This document shows, piece after piece, positions 45,640-57,400 of a DNA stretch of 64,000 nt; position 1 is the first letter of the stretch; the number at the start of each line of letters is the position of its first letter. The notes beneath the pieces are model-generated. The model was not told where the DNA came from, made no database searches, and saw only the letters and a program-made list of their open reading frames with translations. The DNA is taken from positions 69,117,586-69,181,585 of the forward strand of contig CM064871.1 in NCBI GenBank assembly GCA_032719365.1, read 5' to 3'. Position numbers and translations under genes: made by a program. Source of the DNA: Prinsepia uniflora (taxonomy: Eukaryota; Streptophyta; Magnoliopsida; Rosales; Rosaceae).

Positions 45640-46720
45640 AATAAGAAAATCCTCGGAGAATTAATGTCCTAGCCTATAGAAAGCCTTATCCAGCTTATAT
45701 AGATCAAGACAATCTTTTCCCCAGAAATTTCAAGCCACTAACTTTCACGCTTTTCAATAGAGAGAGCGGTACTTCATCTTTGGTATACATTGGGAGGTTT
45801 TCTTCCCAATGTGTTGCCATCGAAGATAACCCCTATCTCAAGTTACGCTTATTCAGCAGCTCCCTGTCTTGAGATGCTTTCTCTTGGTATACCTTGCTAC
45901 CAAAAGTATCCATCCATAATTGGGGGCAAATGGAGGCTAAGTTTCATGAAGAATTCTACCGAATCGAGCTCGAGGTTACTATCAGTGATTTGACAGTCCT
46001 CAAGCAGGAAGAGCGTGAAACAACAGAGCAGTTAGTTTCTAGGTTCAAAAAATGAAAATAAAGTGCAAGTTCCCCATCAACAATAACCAGATGGTGGCTA
46101 TCGCCCAATGGGCTCTGAGGTTCTCACTTAGAAAGAAGTTTGACGATACTATCTTTTCCAACCTCCAGGAAATAGTAGTATCAACAGCCAATTTTGAGAG
46201 GTTGTTAAAGGAGGAACAAAAACAAAGGTACAAGTCCAAGACTTCCCCATTCTACAAGAATAAGATTCCTATGCACCAACGGGAGCATCAGGCAGCTGAA
46301 GAGGAATCAAAGATCTCAGAGGAGGAACATGAATTGGAAGTATCCACAGCCGAAATCCAGACCCCAGGAAATGGGCTAGTGTTCTTCAAGTCATTGGTCA
46401 CACATGTCTTGAAATAAAAGCCAGTCATGCGAAATGGTAGCCTGTTCGCAAACAAAACGCCGGCGTTTGGGTCTTATTATTTTGACCTCACCAAAGCTGG
46501 GGAAATCTATGATGAGCTAGTAAAGAAAAAAGTGATCAAGCCAGACCCCAAGAAAGTGTCACCCAAGCAAGAGGACCTCAAGGATAAACCATTCTACAAA
46601 TGCCACGTGTCATTACACCATGGCACGACCAATTGTGTTCAGTTTTGAGATATCATCCAAAGGTTGATTAATCAAGGACACATTGCGACTGAGCTATTTG
46701 ACTTGGCTTTGTGAGTTGTT
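45640..46720 (+). pseudogene. Ty3/gypsy gag remnant
   Basis: Plus-strand frames with stops and one shift near 46050 encode a retrotransposon Gag: YIDQDNLFPRNFKPLTFTLF, then LKLRLFSSSLS and DAFSWYTLLPKVSIHNWG, QMEAKFHEEFYRIELE, and VLKQEERETTEQLVSRFKK. This joins the open frame 46052-46417 (MKIKCKFPINNNQMVAIAQ) and 46427-46648, with DKPFYKCHVSLHHGTTNC near the end. Gag forms the particle and binds the element RNA. No pol follows on this strand. Confidence 0.82.
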
Positions 46721-46909
46721 TATCATGGTACGCTGTTTTCTCAGTCGCATCTGGGTGAATACCGCATTCCCAGGATCAAACGCATTCAAGTAGTACTCCC
46801 AAGCTCAGTCGCATCCAAGTCAAACGTTTCTTGAACATGGCATTAGTCTAAAACATCATTTCCATCAAATCATCGTAAAATAGTGTCCAGAAAGCCTTGG
46901 AAGGAGAAT

Positions 46910-49900
46910 CACTAGATCTGGACCATTAGATGAATCTTCCTTATCGCACGATCTGGACCAGGGAATACAACTTCAACCTTGAGCTGCTCCTCTTCATCCT
47001 TCATGGTAGCAACCTCCGCTTCTAACTGCAACAGCGTATCCATGGTAACGCTAACTTTCTCAAAGAGAGAGCTGATCTCGAGTTCAACTGTTGCCCGCTT
47101 TTCAATATGAAGGGTTAGCTCTGCTTCCTCCAAAGCCCGACAATCATAAAGATCCCTCTTCAGATCAATAGGGATCTGCAGTTGATCCTAAGATTGAATA
47201 TGGAAACGTTCAACAAGCCTGTGGTAGTGGGAAAGAGGAACATTGCTCAGTTCTTGCTCCGAAAAAAGACATTTTGCGGGGAAGCAAGTTTGTTAAAGAA
47301 GTGTCAATTTATAGGTGTTTGTCTACATCAAACTATGGCGGTTTAGAAGTATAAATTAAAAGATAGAGACACTTACCAAAGACAATGAAATTTATTAAAC
47401 GGTGAGTACTTATAAAAACACAAAAAAAAAAAAACAAAACAAACACAACAAAACCAAGAATGGGCCACTCGAAGAAGGCTCTCTACGAGTTCCCTATGGA
47501 CTACCTCGTCTCGCTTTCGGATAGCCACCTTCTTCTGCTACTGAAGATCAGCAATCCTTTTCGGGAGCTCCCTCTTTTCCTTCGAAGACGACCCATTATA
47601 GCAGTGTCTCCACAACCTTGGTTGAGAATGTCAGAACAGCATGAGAACCAAGCATCCCGAACAGTCCTCAGCCTAGACTCTAACGCAACCCTCCGGGCAC
47701 GACCCTCTTGAGATATGGTATCTGAATCTTCAAACATGATCCTTGAAACGTGAGACATTTCTTTTCTCATGATTTACTGGTAGAGAAGTGCGAGAAATGG
47801 TTGATTATGACAAATATTTATAACTAAAAGATTTGGTTGGGGGTTAATCTCAAGATGCATGAGCAGTTATGAGGTTTAAAGACGAAAGTTAATACAGTAG
47901 CGACCTTTACATATTCTGAAGACAGTTTCGAAATTACAACTATACTGCTAAAACAAAAACTCGGAATGGGCGGCCTTTGAATAAACAAAATGGATGAAAA
48001 GGCCCAAGGAGCTAGTGAGCCTAAATTACAAGTCCAGTAACCCAACAAGCATTGCTTGGAGCCCCATTTATGCATTCTAATATTGAGAGATAGGGTCGTT
48101 TCCTCGCTAGAAGCTTCATGAACCCGTTTCTCTCCTCTTTGAATTTTTTCCCGTGTAGCTTCCCTTCAAAGCTTGGCGGACTCATATTGTTGCCTGCATC
48201 GCATGCAAGTGGCCTCAGCTTTAGTGATATGGGCTCAAAGAACTCCCACTTCTTGAAACGTTTCTAGATACATCCCTCTTATGCGAAGAATTTCATTGTA
48301 AGCTATAAGATAGCTTTGACGAATGTTATCCAACTCGATCCATGTGGGAACATTTGTTGGAGGACACTGATCTGAGTAAGCTGGAATGAAGTATTTTCGA
48401 AGATTTTCAAGAAGCAGTAGAACCATGAAAGAAGTAGATAAAGCTGCAAGGTTGGATTGAATGAAATTTTTTAGTACTTGAATTAGCTCTCCTAGATCAA
48501 AGAAATCATCCCTAGCCACGAAGGACATGATTACGTCTTTGGTAGTCTCAAGTTCAGATGATTCAGGTCCCAATGCTTGAATAACGCAAGAAGGAGCAAG
48601 GCGGGCCACATCAGAATCCAACCGGTCGAGTTTGGTAGAAAGACTAACTTGTAAATCAAAAGAAACAAACTCAGAGCAATGAAGCAGGAACGCTTTAGGA
48701 AGCTAGAAATTCAGAGGCAGGTTTTCACTGAAACAACATCGTCTGGGAATGGACAGGTCGTAGGGACAGAAGTTGCAAAAGTCGACGAGTATTTGACTAG
48801 GGACGCAACATCCAGATGACTCTAAGTAGTGATTATTGGAAGAGATTGGTTGTATAAAGCATCTTCAACCCAAATAAAGAAGCCATTGGAAGAGATTATT
48901 GAGATCTGCGTCCCATCCAAAACAACTACATATACAGAGAGATTAAACCATGAGTTATGAGGAACAACAAAGCTAACACATTGAAAGAAACAATACCTAC
49001 CAGGGCATAGTTATCCTCCGCTTTCTTTCGTTTAACCAAGGTTGAAGCAACTGGGTCAAAACTGATGGCACACTCAAATAGTAAAAGCTGACGAGTCCAT
49101 ACCTCTTTAAGGGTGAAGCTGAAGTGCTCCTCGAAGTAGGAAGTCCACCATGAATTAAAGGTAGCAGTGCACCTATACGAAGCCTCTGAGGAAGGAGGAA
49201 AACCCACAGGTACATAGGCCGGAAACCCCGAGCGGTGATGGTCAATTGTAAATCAATGATGCCCAAATGAAGTGATGTCCATGCGTTCCGACCTTGCATG
49301 AATGGTATAGGGATTTCCTGGAGGAAACTGAGTTGACGAGCACAGCAGTTGGGTTGATACACCTCAAAACCAGGGGATGACTTATTGTTTTCATAGCTAC
49401 CCTTCAAGAGGTCACATGTCAGGATACAACTCATGAAGTCTCGAGCCTGAACCCTCTTACGAGCAGGATCTGATGACAGAAGAAGGAAACCACCTTCTCG
49501 AAACCATGGAAATTTCCTAATCACACTGGCCTTCCAATGATCCCGAGGACAAGGAAACAGCGTGCAAAAGAAGAAAAGGAAATTTCTAGTGGAAAGGAAG
49601 AAAAGGGGTAAGCGCATCGATAGCTAGGCCGGAACTACATCATATGGATACTCGATTGGATAGTTTTGGAGTTGGGGGAATCATCCAAAGAGGACCATTC
49701 GAAGAAAATAGCTTCGCGAGTTGAAGAACTATAGAAAGAAGAACAAAATATATGTGGGCCAAAAATAGTGGCCCCATAGCTATATTTGAACGAGACGCTA
49801 TCGCTTTGGCAAGTGGGGCCCATTCTAGGGTGGCACTCCTCCTGGTATTAAAAAACACGAACCAATCAAGCCATAGACAGTAGAATTGGATCTTCTCATA

Positions 49901-50680
49901 GATGGACACCAAGTAGGAGCCCGGAAATCCCAGATCGTTGAACTCACCTTCAGCCTTGAGTCTTCCATCCCCAGTGAATGGACAGAACATGGACAAAAAA
50001 TTGAGATAAAAGACCTACTAAAGGAACATCTTTAGGCAGCTTAGTAATCCGAAGACCGTAATCCTCATTTGAGTTGGACGAGAGAGAGAAAGTAAAGTTA
50101 GCGACATCCCCCGATGGGTACAGCCAAAATAGGACATCCATGTCCAGGAGAGTAAGTGTCATACGTCCAACTCAAAAATTGAACGTGTTTATACTACTGC
50201 TCTATAAACAAAGCACCAAACGTAGAAGATCTGGATTAGGGGGGATGGAGAAGGTAGAAAGGCCTACCAAATGATATACATCTATTGCATCCTCTGAACC
50301 CATAGCTCCCAAGGATGCGCAAGGTTATTATGACCCAAAGAAGGAAATAGGTGCTTTTATAAGGGATCCATGTTTAATATATGGGAGCACCTCAGAAACT
50401 TCGTAGGCAAGGACCAAGGGCTAGATAATGATCAAGGTTACTCATGGGACATGGATCATAGTTGACTTCTCCAACATCCTCAAGAGATTCCAAGATATTG
50501 CGAAAAGCTCTTGAATGGGAGTCAAAGCCCACGCCACAAACCCAAGGAGTCGTGAAGGTGGGCGATGAGATGGGAAGAACAAGAGACTCATGTTTATCGT
50601 TTTGTTGAGAGACGAGCTTGAGATTCATGATTTTGCAGGGATAGAAGATGGCAATGAATTCACAGTAAAAGGACATAAGC
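46910..50680 (-). pseudogene. Plant mobile domain (PMD) ORF of a Tat-type element, broken
   Basis: A string of minus-strand frames reads, from 50676 downward: MNLKLVSQQNDKHESLVLPI; MTLTLLDMDVLFWLYPSGD; YEKIQFYCLWLDWFVFF; LEWAPLAKAIASRSNIAMGP; CPRDHWKASVIRKFPWFREG; GFEVYQPNCCARQLSF; and FNSWWTSYFEEHF. The order matches the aminotransferase-like plant mobile domain, found in host proteins and as an extra, often antisense, ORF of Tat-lineage retrotransposons. A C-terminal part (48235-48621 and 46912-47133) is helical and Glu-rich, probably coiled coil. It is broken by many stops and shifts. It faces the gag at 45640-46720, fitting the antisense-ORF arrangement. Confidence 0.75.
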
Positions 50681-50939
50681 TATAGGAGATTGTAGATGGA
50701 ACAACCAAAGGTACACATAGCGAAGAAAAAGGGTGAGGATGCGATCAAGTAAATTTAAAATGTTTTATAACTAAAAAATTTCAAATTCAGGGGGAAAAAT
50801 TTACACCTGAAAAAACATCCCCTTTAGGCCCAAAAAACGACTCTTGGCCCAAGCCTGAACGACTCAAGTATAGAAAGGAAAAAAGACAAGGGCGATGCTA
50901 ACTGAGTAAGGAAAAGACATAGACAAAGGGGGAAGTATC

Positions 50940-51871
50940 CTAACAGGAAAAACGAGAGGGTAGGACCCACATGGGTCCCGATTCAATAAGTTGAGAACTC
51001 CTTTGATCGCCTATAAATAAAGAACGACTTGGCTTCTCAAAGAACATCATCGAATCAACTAATCAAAACTCAGCAAATTGATCTCCATCAATTTCTGAAC
51101 CTATGAACACCTTTAACCAAGGTTTCATGGTTTAAAACAGCTGGACCTTGTGGCAAAAATTGCTTCTTTCGACCTAGGAAATCAAGATGCACTTTCTCTT
51201 CTCACCCTTTCGAGGCATTTATGCAACTGCCTAACCGTCTTTCTGACCGCTCCAGCAGCAATGTCATAATGGTACCTTCTTTCCGACCATCTAGTGTCAT
51301 AAAGGTTTCCCTCATCTTGACTAACCAGTTCATGGATTGTCGGCTGAGGTTCACAGGAGATCAACCTTCTTTTTGATCATTCAGAGTCATAAAGGTTGAT
51401 ATTATCAACTGCCGACTCACATAAAGTCATCCCGACTTACCGGTTCACGGATAGTACTCGACCACTATTCCACAGAGAGCCATCCCGACTACCGCTCTAC
51501 AGAAAGTTATCCCGACTGCTAGTTCATGATTGGCCGCTAAGGAACTCAAACCTCCCCTTTGATATCTAGCCGTCGCATTTGATTGCTCTGCCATCTCATG
51601 CCATTTCATGGCATGATTTCCAACTCATATTTTTTTTTTCAGTTGATGATTCTCAAGTTTTGGTACTTGTTACGAGTTCGTAACACGAAGGGAATGATTT
51701 ACTTCCTTGTACTTGTAATTTTAGTTGTTATTTAAATCCAAGTTCCTTTACATTCTTGTATTTGTACTTCCATATTCATTTCAATACACCAAGATACCAC
51801 CTTTGAGCATCGATCCGACTACTTTGATTCCGACTCGAGAGAACCTGGGACCACTAACCATTCTAACAACT
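50940..51871 (+). mobile_element. Possible 3' LTR of the gag/PMD element
   Basis: Follows a purine tract 'agacaaagggggaag'. It contains a promoter-like TATAAATAAAG near 51014, short direct repeats such as 'gactcat..agtcatcccga', and 'cttgtacttgtaatttt' typical of a 3' processing region. It may end 'ccattctaaca' at 51871. The 5' LTR was not found, so this is tentative. Confidence 0.35.
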
Positions 51872-52343
51872 GAAATGACAACGTCACCAACCAGAATATG
51901 ATGGCGAAATAAAACTTATTGATTTGGGTAACACTGAAAAATGAATATTTAAATCCTTGAAAAAGGCATAGGAAAGAACAGTGCAGGAGAATTCTTGTCC
52001 GCCTGCATCACAATCGCATTGATCAGTAGGAAGGTTCTTGTGCCGAAAACGGAACCCACTTACACTGTCTAGTAGCAGTTTCTCTACTAGTGGCACACCT
52101 ATGCTTGAGCTGAGAAAGCCTAAACCGCTTACTAGTCTGCCCATCTAAGGACTGGCCGTAGCTTGAGACCCATTATTCTCAGCCCATCTAGCATCTCTGT
52201 ACTTCACCATTCACAAGAAGGAGATCCCCATGAGTGGTCTGCCCCCCACACTTCCGCAGATAAGATTCCTCGCGAAAGCCCAGTAAAGGTTGCCTCGGGA
52301 CACTAGGCTCGTAATACGAGAAAAAAAATTTGGGCAGGAACAG
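51872..52343. other. Unassigned block
   Basis: No gene. Composition is more balanced than the flanks and few stops occur on the minus strand (51884-52144 and 52211-52492), but I recognise no protein. Organelle-derived DNA is one possibility. Confidence 0.35.
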
Positions 52344-53300
52344 TTTTTTTTTTTTTTGAGTTTAAGTGTGAATTCATTAATATGAAAGAAAATCCAAAAC
52401 GTTAAAATCCAACTCAAAGTATTACACAAAATGTAAATATTCAAAACTGAAAAACAAAACAAATAAGCCCAACAACAATAGCCTAAAAACAATTATAAGC
52501 CCACAACATTAAAAATAAAAAAAACCAAAACCCTAAATGCTAAAGAAACCTCCATCAGCTGCCACCTAGCACCTAGTCACCACAACTTCCGAATGATCGA
52601 TAAGGTCGAGAGTGACCGAAAATTTTCATATCCTAAATGCCCAAGCCTGAAATTTGGGGAATGGTTGTAGGTGAGAAATAGTTGTGATTGTACCCATTGG
52701 AAGGGCTAAGAGTGAAACCAAAATAGAGCCATGGACGATGTATCTAGGGGAGAAAGATGTGGATGGAGGGTGGAAGTTGGAAGGGGGTGATGGGATTGAG
52801 TAAGGAGAAAGGCTGAAAGGAAAAAGGGCCAAAATTAAGATTATTCTATGTGGCCAAGGAGACCAAAAGAAAGGCGATGAACACCGAGTTTGAAAATTTA
52901 TGGTCTCCAAAATTCCACCTTAAGCATCAGATATCACCGCCAACACCATGCTTCGACACCAAAGTCGCCCGGAGAGAGAGAAGGGGCTAGAACCAACAAC
53001 CCAAAGAGGAGGGGAGAAACAAGTTACAATAGTGAGAGGAAGGGAAGATATGAGGAAGGAAAGAGAGAGGGGCGGGACAGAAAGAGGGGACATAAGTTTG
53101 CTCCAAAACTGCCACTAGGGGAGGTGGAGATTGAAGAAACTACACCCCATATCTGCTAAAAGTTTTAGAGAGAGGGTGGAGCTTTCAATTTTGGAGAGAG
53201 AGGACTATTTTCTTCTTCGTTGAGGACACGTGAATTCTACAAACGAAAAACCTTGAAAACAATTTCTTAAACCATTTGTCAGGTTGAGAAATTTCGTATG
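52344..53300 (-). mobile_element. Possible LINE-type retroposon 3' end with poly(A)
   Basis: A run of 14 T at 52344-52357 reads as a poly(A) tail on the minus strand. It is preceded by 3'-UTR-like sequence with 'aatattaatgaattcaca'. Structure suggests a non-LTR retroposon or retroposed transcript inserted in minus orientation. The 5' end is undefined and no reverse transcriptase is visible. Confidence 0.35.
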
Positions 53301-53800
53301 TAATGACCAATGAATTTTTTCGAGTGCATTTCATGTGAATTCTACAAACACACTTCATTCAATCTCCTAGATTAGATTGTATAATATAACTCACTAAGTT
53401 TCAAATAATTGTAGTATGAAATAAGGAAACTTTTAAATTCCGTTCAAATTGAAAAGGTTATGAATTCTAAGTGAACAAAATTTAAAAGATTATTATTTAA
53501 AATGCATTTAGAATACATCATTTATTCTCAATATGTATAATGTAATTAAAATCTGTCTCAATTTGCATTATAAACAATAATATCATTAAAAAATTTGCAT
53601 CGTTTTGCTCATACTAATTCCTAGTGCCGTTTAAAATAGCACGTGGCTGAGTATTTTGGTCATTATTTTCATCCAACATCACCATGTTCAATTATCCATC
53701 ATCCCCCTCTCACCATCATCTCCAACTACAATTCCCATTCGATGCAGCAAATCCAAGGTAATTGTAAGAACAAAAATTTGTGGATATGGGTGGGTGAACA
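53301..53800. other. AT-rich DNA with dispersed repeat
   Basis: A segment at about 53360-53470 ('gattagattgtataatataa', then 'cactaagtttcaaataat') resembles 63610-63720. No gene. Confidence 0.45.
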
Positions 53801-54065
53801 TAAAGATGAAGATCACGATGTGACAAGACGATGAAGATGAATATCTATGTTGACTGTGAAATCGACGACGTTGATGAAGATGATCGATGACGGTGTTAAC
53901 TATGAAATCGATGTGTTAACTGTGAAATCAACGACGTCGATGAAGATGATGATAGATGTTGACTGTGAAATCGATGCTCTAGATGAAGATGAAGATCGAT
54001 GATGACGGTGAGGATGTTGCTTATGAAGATCATTGACAGCGTGGGTTAAGATGAAGATCCATGAT
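53800..54065 (+). repeat. Imperfect 'gatgaagatgatcgatgacg' repeat array
   Basis: Four to five decayed units of about 50-60 bp combine 'gttgactgtgaaatcgac', 'gacgttgatgaagatgat' and 'gatcgatgacggtg'. A T-run and an A-run follow at about 54113-54138. Confidence 0.7.
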
Positions 54066-54489
54066 AATGATGTTGAGGATAACGCTAACCGGTTCGAGTT
54101 TTATTAAACCAGTTTTTTTTTTTTTTTTTTAAAAAAAATTAGGTAGTTTCTGCCTAGGGCAATTTATGTTGTTTTAAATCTATAAAATGTGGAATTTCAA
54201 TTTCCATTCAAAGTTCAACTGCCACCATAATATAATTAAAATTCAAAGAAAAAAATTACAAATAAAAATTAATAAGTCTCCATTATTCAACTTATACAAA
54301 GTTCGAAAGTTAATCGATAGTAGAAAATATAAATAAAAATCAATAAGCCCAAGTAGTCTAAGGATTGGACTTTGGAGGTAACATAGCACGACTCTTTGCC
54401 ATTTCTACATATGAGACACAAACAAAGTTAATCATTTATGTAAATTGATAATTAATAATTAAAAAAATGTAGTAAGAATAATAAAAATA

Positions 54490-57400
54490 TACAACAATTA
54501 CTTTGTGTAATAGTATCGTAACACTCAACTTCTTTAGTAGTCGGCACCAAGTGTAATGCAACATTAATAATCAAAAGCCAATTTTGAGTACATATCAATG
54601 CCTCCACACTTGAGGACTCAATAAACTTCTATATGAAAGTATGACTCCGGAGCTATTGTTGAAGCGGGTATGGTAAGAACATCTCATGCAATTAGTGACA
54701 AAATTGGATATTTGGCTAACCCGAACATTTTTCACCAAGCTAAAAGATCAAATTTTGAATCCTCTATATATTCAATAGGATCTAATAGATATCTATCTAT
54801 ATCGTTACAAATAATGTCACTCTTCATTGCTCTCCTGCTCCTCCACCTTTATAGAAGACCCATATCTATATCCATACCTATCTTCTCACTTAATACTGAA
54901 GAAGAGCTACCACTAGCATTGTCCTCTATTGCAGATTCTCACTCTCACCCTTTTCGTAGAGATTATGAAGACTAGTCAATAAAAGTTTCAAATTAGAAAT
55001 GGCCTTTGTAACCTTGTTATGATCATCCTCTAATAACCCAAAACAATCCTCCACAACTTCCAATTTCTGGTGGGGATCAAGAATAAAAGATATGAAATAA
55101 TATTTATTCATACGCTCCATTTTCCCCCCACTATTTTTCAAATTTGGCTTGCATGCTTCTTGCAATGTGAGACAACAAAACACTCTTCTATTCATGATGC
55201 AAAGATTTAAAATCTTAAACACATCAGGTAAAGCATTTTGGATTATGGGTGTAACGACCTGTCCCGAATTATCGGGATTAATTAAGACTTAATGACGGAT
55301 TATCCTCGCTAATCGGGGATTAGACGAGGATTAACGGACGTTCGGTGTAAAATGACGATTTTGCCCCTAGAATGGGCGAAACGTTGACACTTCTTTCAGG
55401 TGGTCAAATGGACTTGGGCCGAGGAAGAAGTTATGATGTTCGGAAGTTTGGGGGTACTTTGGTAATTTGGTTGAAAAGGGGCAAGCAGTTGACTTTTGAC
55501 CCGGGAGGTATGATGGCTGAGGGCTGAGAACCGTTGCGTCAAATCGAGTCTATATGAATTCGTAGACAGGCGGCACGTCGAATTCGGCCGTTCGATGAAA
55601 ACGTTACGGTTCACGAAAATTCGAAGGAGCTATTGCACGAAGTTCGAGACGGGAGACTTTTGGACTTAAGTGGGGCCAAGATATTTGTCACTGGCCCAAT
55701 GGATGAGTGACAAGTGTCACTCATCCATTGCACACTCAAACACACTCATGCATATCCACCCTTAACCGTGTTCGACCATTTTCCCCATTTCCAACCAAAC
55801 CCGATCAAATCCTCCCACCCCAATCCAAACCCTAAACCCCTATGATCATATGTGAGACCCAGAGAGTGAGTTGAGGACTTGAAGATGATGATGGCTGGCC
55901 AGGACGGCGTCGTCGTGGACGGCGGAGGTAAAACCCGAGCAAGGTATCAGTTTTAGCCTTTCCATGTTATTTTTAATTTCAAACGTTGGGGACCGTTTTG
56001 ATTGATTAGAATAGGCTTACTAGGTTTATAGGAAGGTTTTAGGGAGGTTTTTGAGGGTGTTTGACGGCTGAGGAACCGTGGGAGGAAAATAGAAAAATGG
56101 GCCGTGAAGGGAGTTTTCGAACCAATGGGATTTCGTAGCTTTTTCATGTTTTTAATTGCACAAAAAGATTGCTAGTGATAAAATAGGAAGAATGGAATCG
56201 AAAAGGGAAGAAACAGACAAAAAATGAGGGAGGAAAATGGCTGAACTGGTCACGCCGAGGGTCCATTTGCGTTATACGATCGGGCCGAGGGCCCCGTTGG
56301 TTTATGAATCCGGGCTTGAGGCCCATTTGGTTGTAATATCGGGCTGGAGGCCCCATTGACTGTAGTATCGGGCTTGAGGCCCTATTATTTGTGAAATCGG
56401 GCTTGAGTCCCAGTTGATATGGTTTCGGGCTTAGGGCCTAGTTATTCTTGATATCGGGCTAGAGGCCCAGTTGATTGTGAAATCGGGCTTGAGTCCCAGT
56501 TCGGTTTATGAAATGAGAATTCGGGCATGAGATCCTAATGAACTGTGAATTTAGGCCGAGACCTGTGAAATTGATTTGAATCAGATTCGAGGAATCTTGT
56601 TGAGATGAATCGGGTATGAGACCCAGTTGGAAATATGTTTTGAGAAAGGAAATGATTTGAAAATGTATTATACCCTCCATATGATTTATTTGGTCTCCTC
56701 CAGATGTCGACCTAGAGAGTCACGATCCTCAGACCAGAATGGGTATCCCCATAGGGATCCCGTTCCAAGAGTGGAAGTTATGATGTGGTCCCGGACCAGA
56801 TTCCAGAGAGATGTGAGGACTAGATCCGGAGATAGAGCTCGTACTAGATCCAGAGATAGAGCCTCCCAGATGGATAATTCCTGGGGGAAGACTCGGAGTG
56901 AGACCCCGAGTAGTGTGCACACTAGTACAGAGATGATGAATCGTGACATATATCAGAGATGTGTTTCCTAGGGGCTGTGTGCCCAAGTTGGCATCTTCTC
57001 GGAAGTGTCGTTGATGGGTTATACGTTTGAGTACATGTGAGGTTTACGAAAAGTGATTTGGGACTGAGACCCCGTATTCGATGTTTTGGAAATGGTTTTG
57101 GGCTGAGACCCATGTATGTTGATTTGGGCTGAGTTCCCACATGTATGGATTTATGGTTTTAAGATTGTGATTTTGGGTCGGGGACCCATAAATGGATTTA
57201 TGGATCATGACGGTTTATGGGGATCAGGCATGAACCCTTGAAAGGTTTTGAGAATGCTTTCAAATGGTTTTTTGAACGTTTTGATAAATGATTTTCGAAT
57301 GCATGCATATGCTTTTAGTGAAGGGCATAAATATCTTTCGATGAAATGTTTTTATTAAACTATTATTTTGTCCACTCACAGTTTTCGTGTTTTTAATGCC

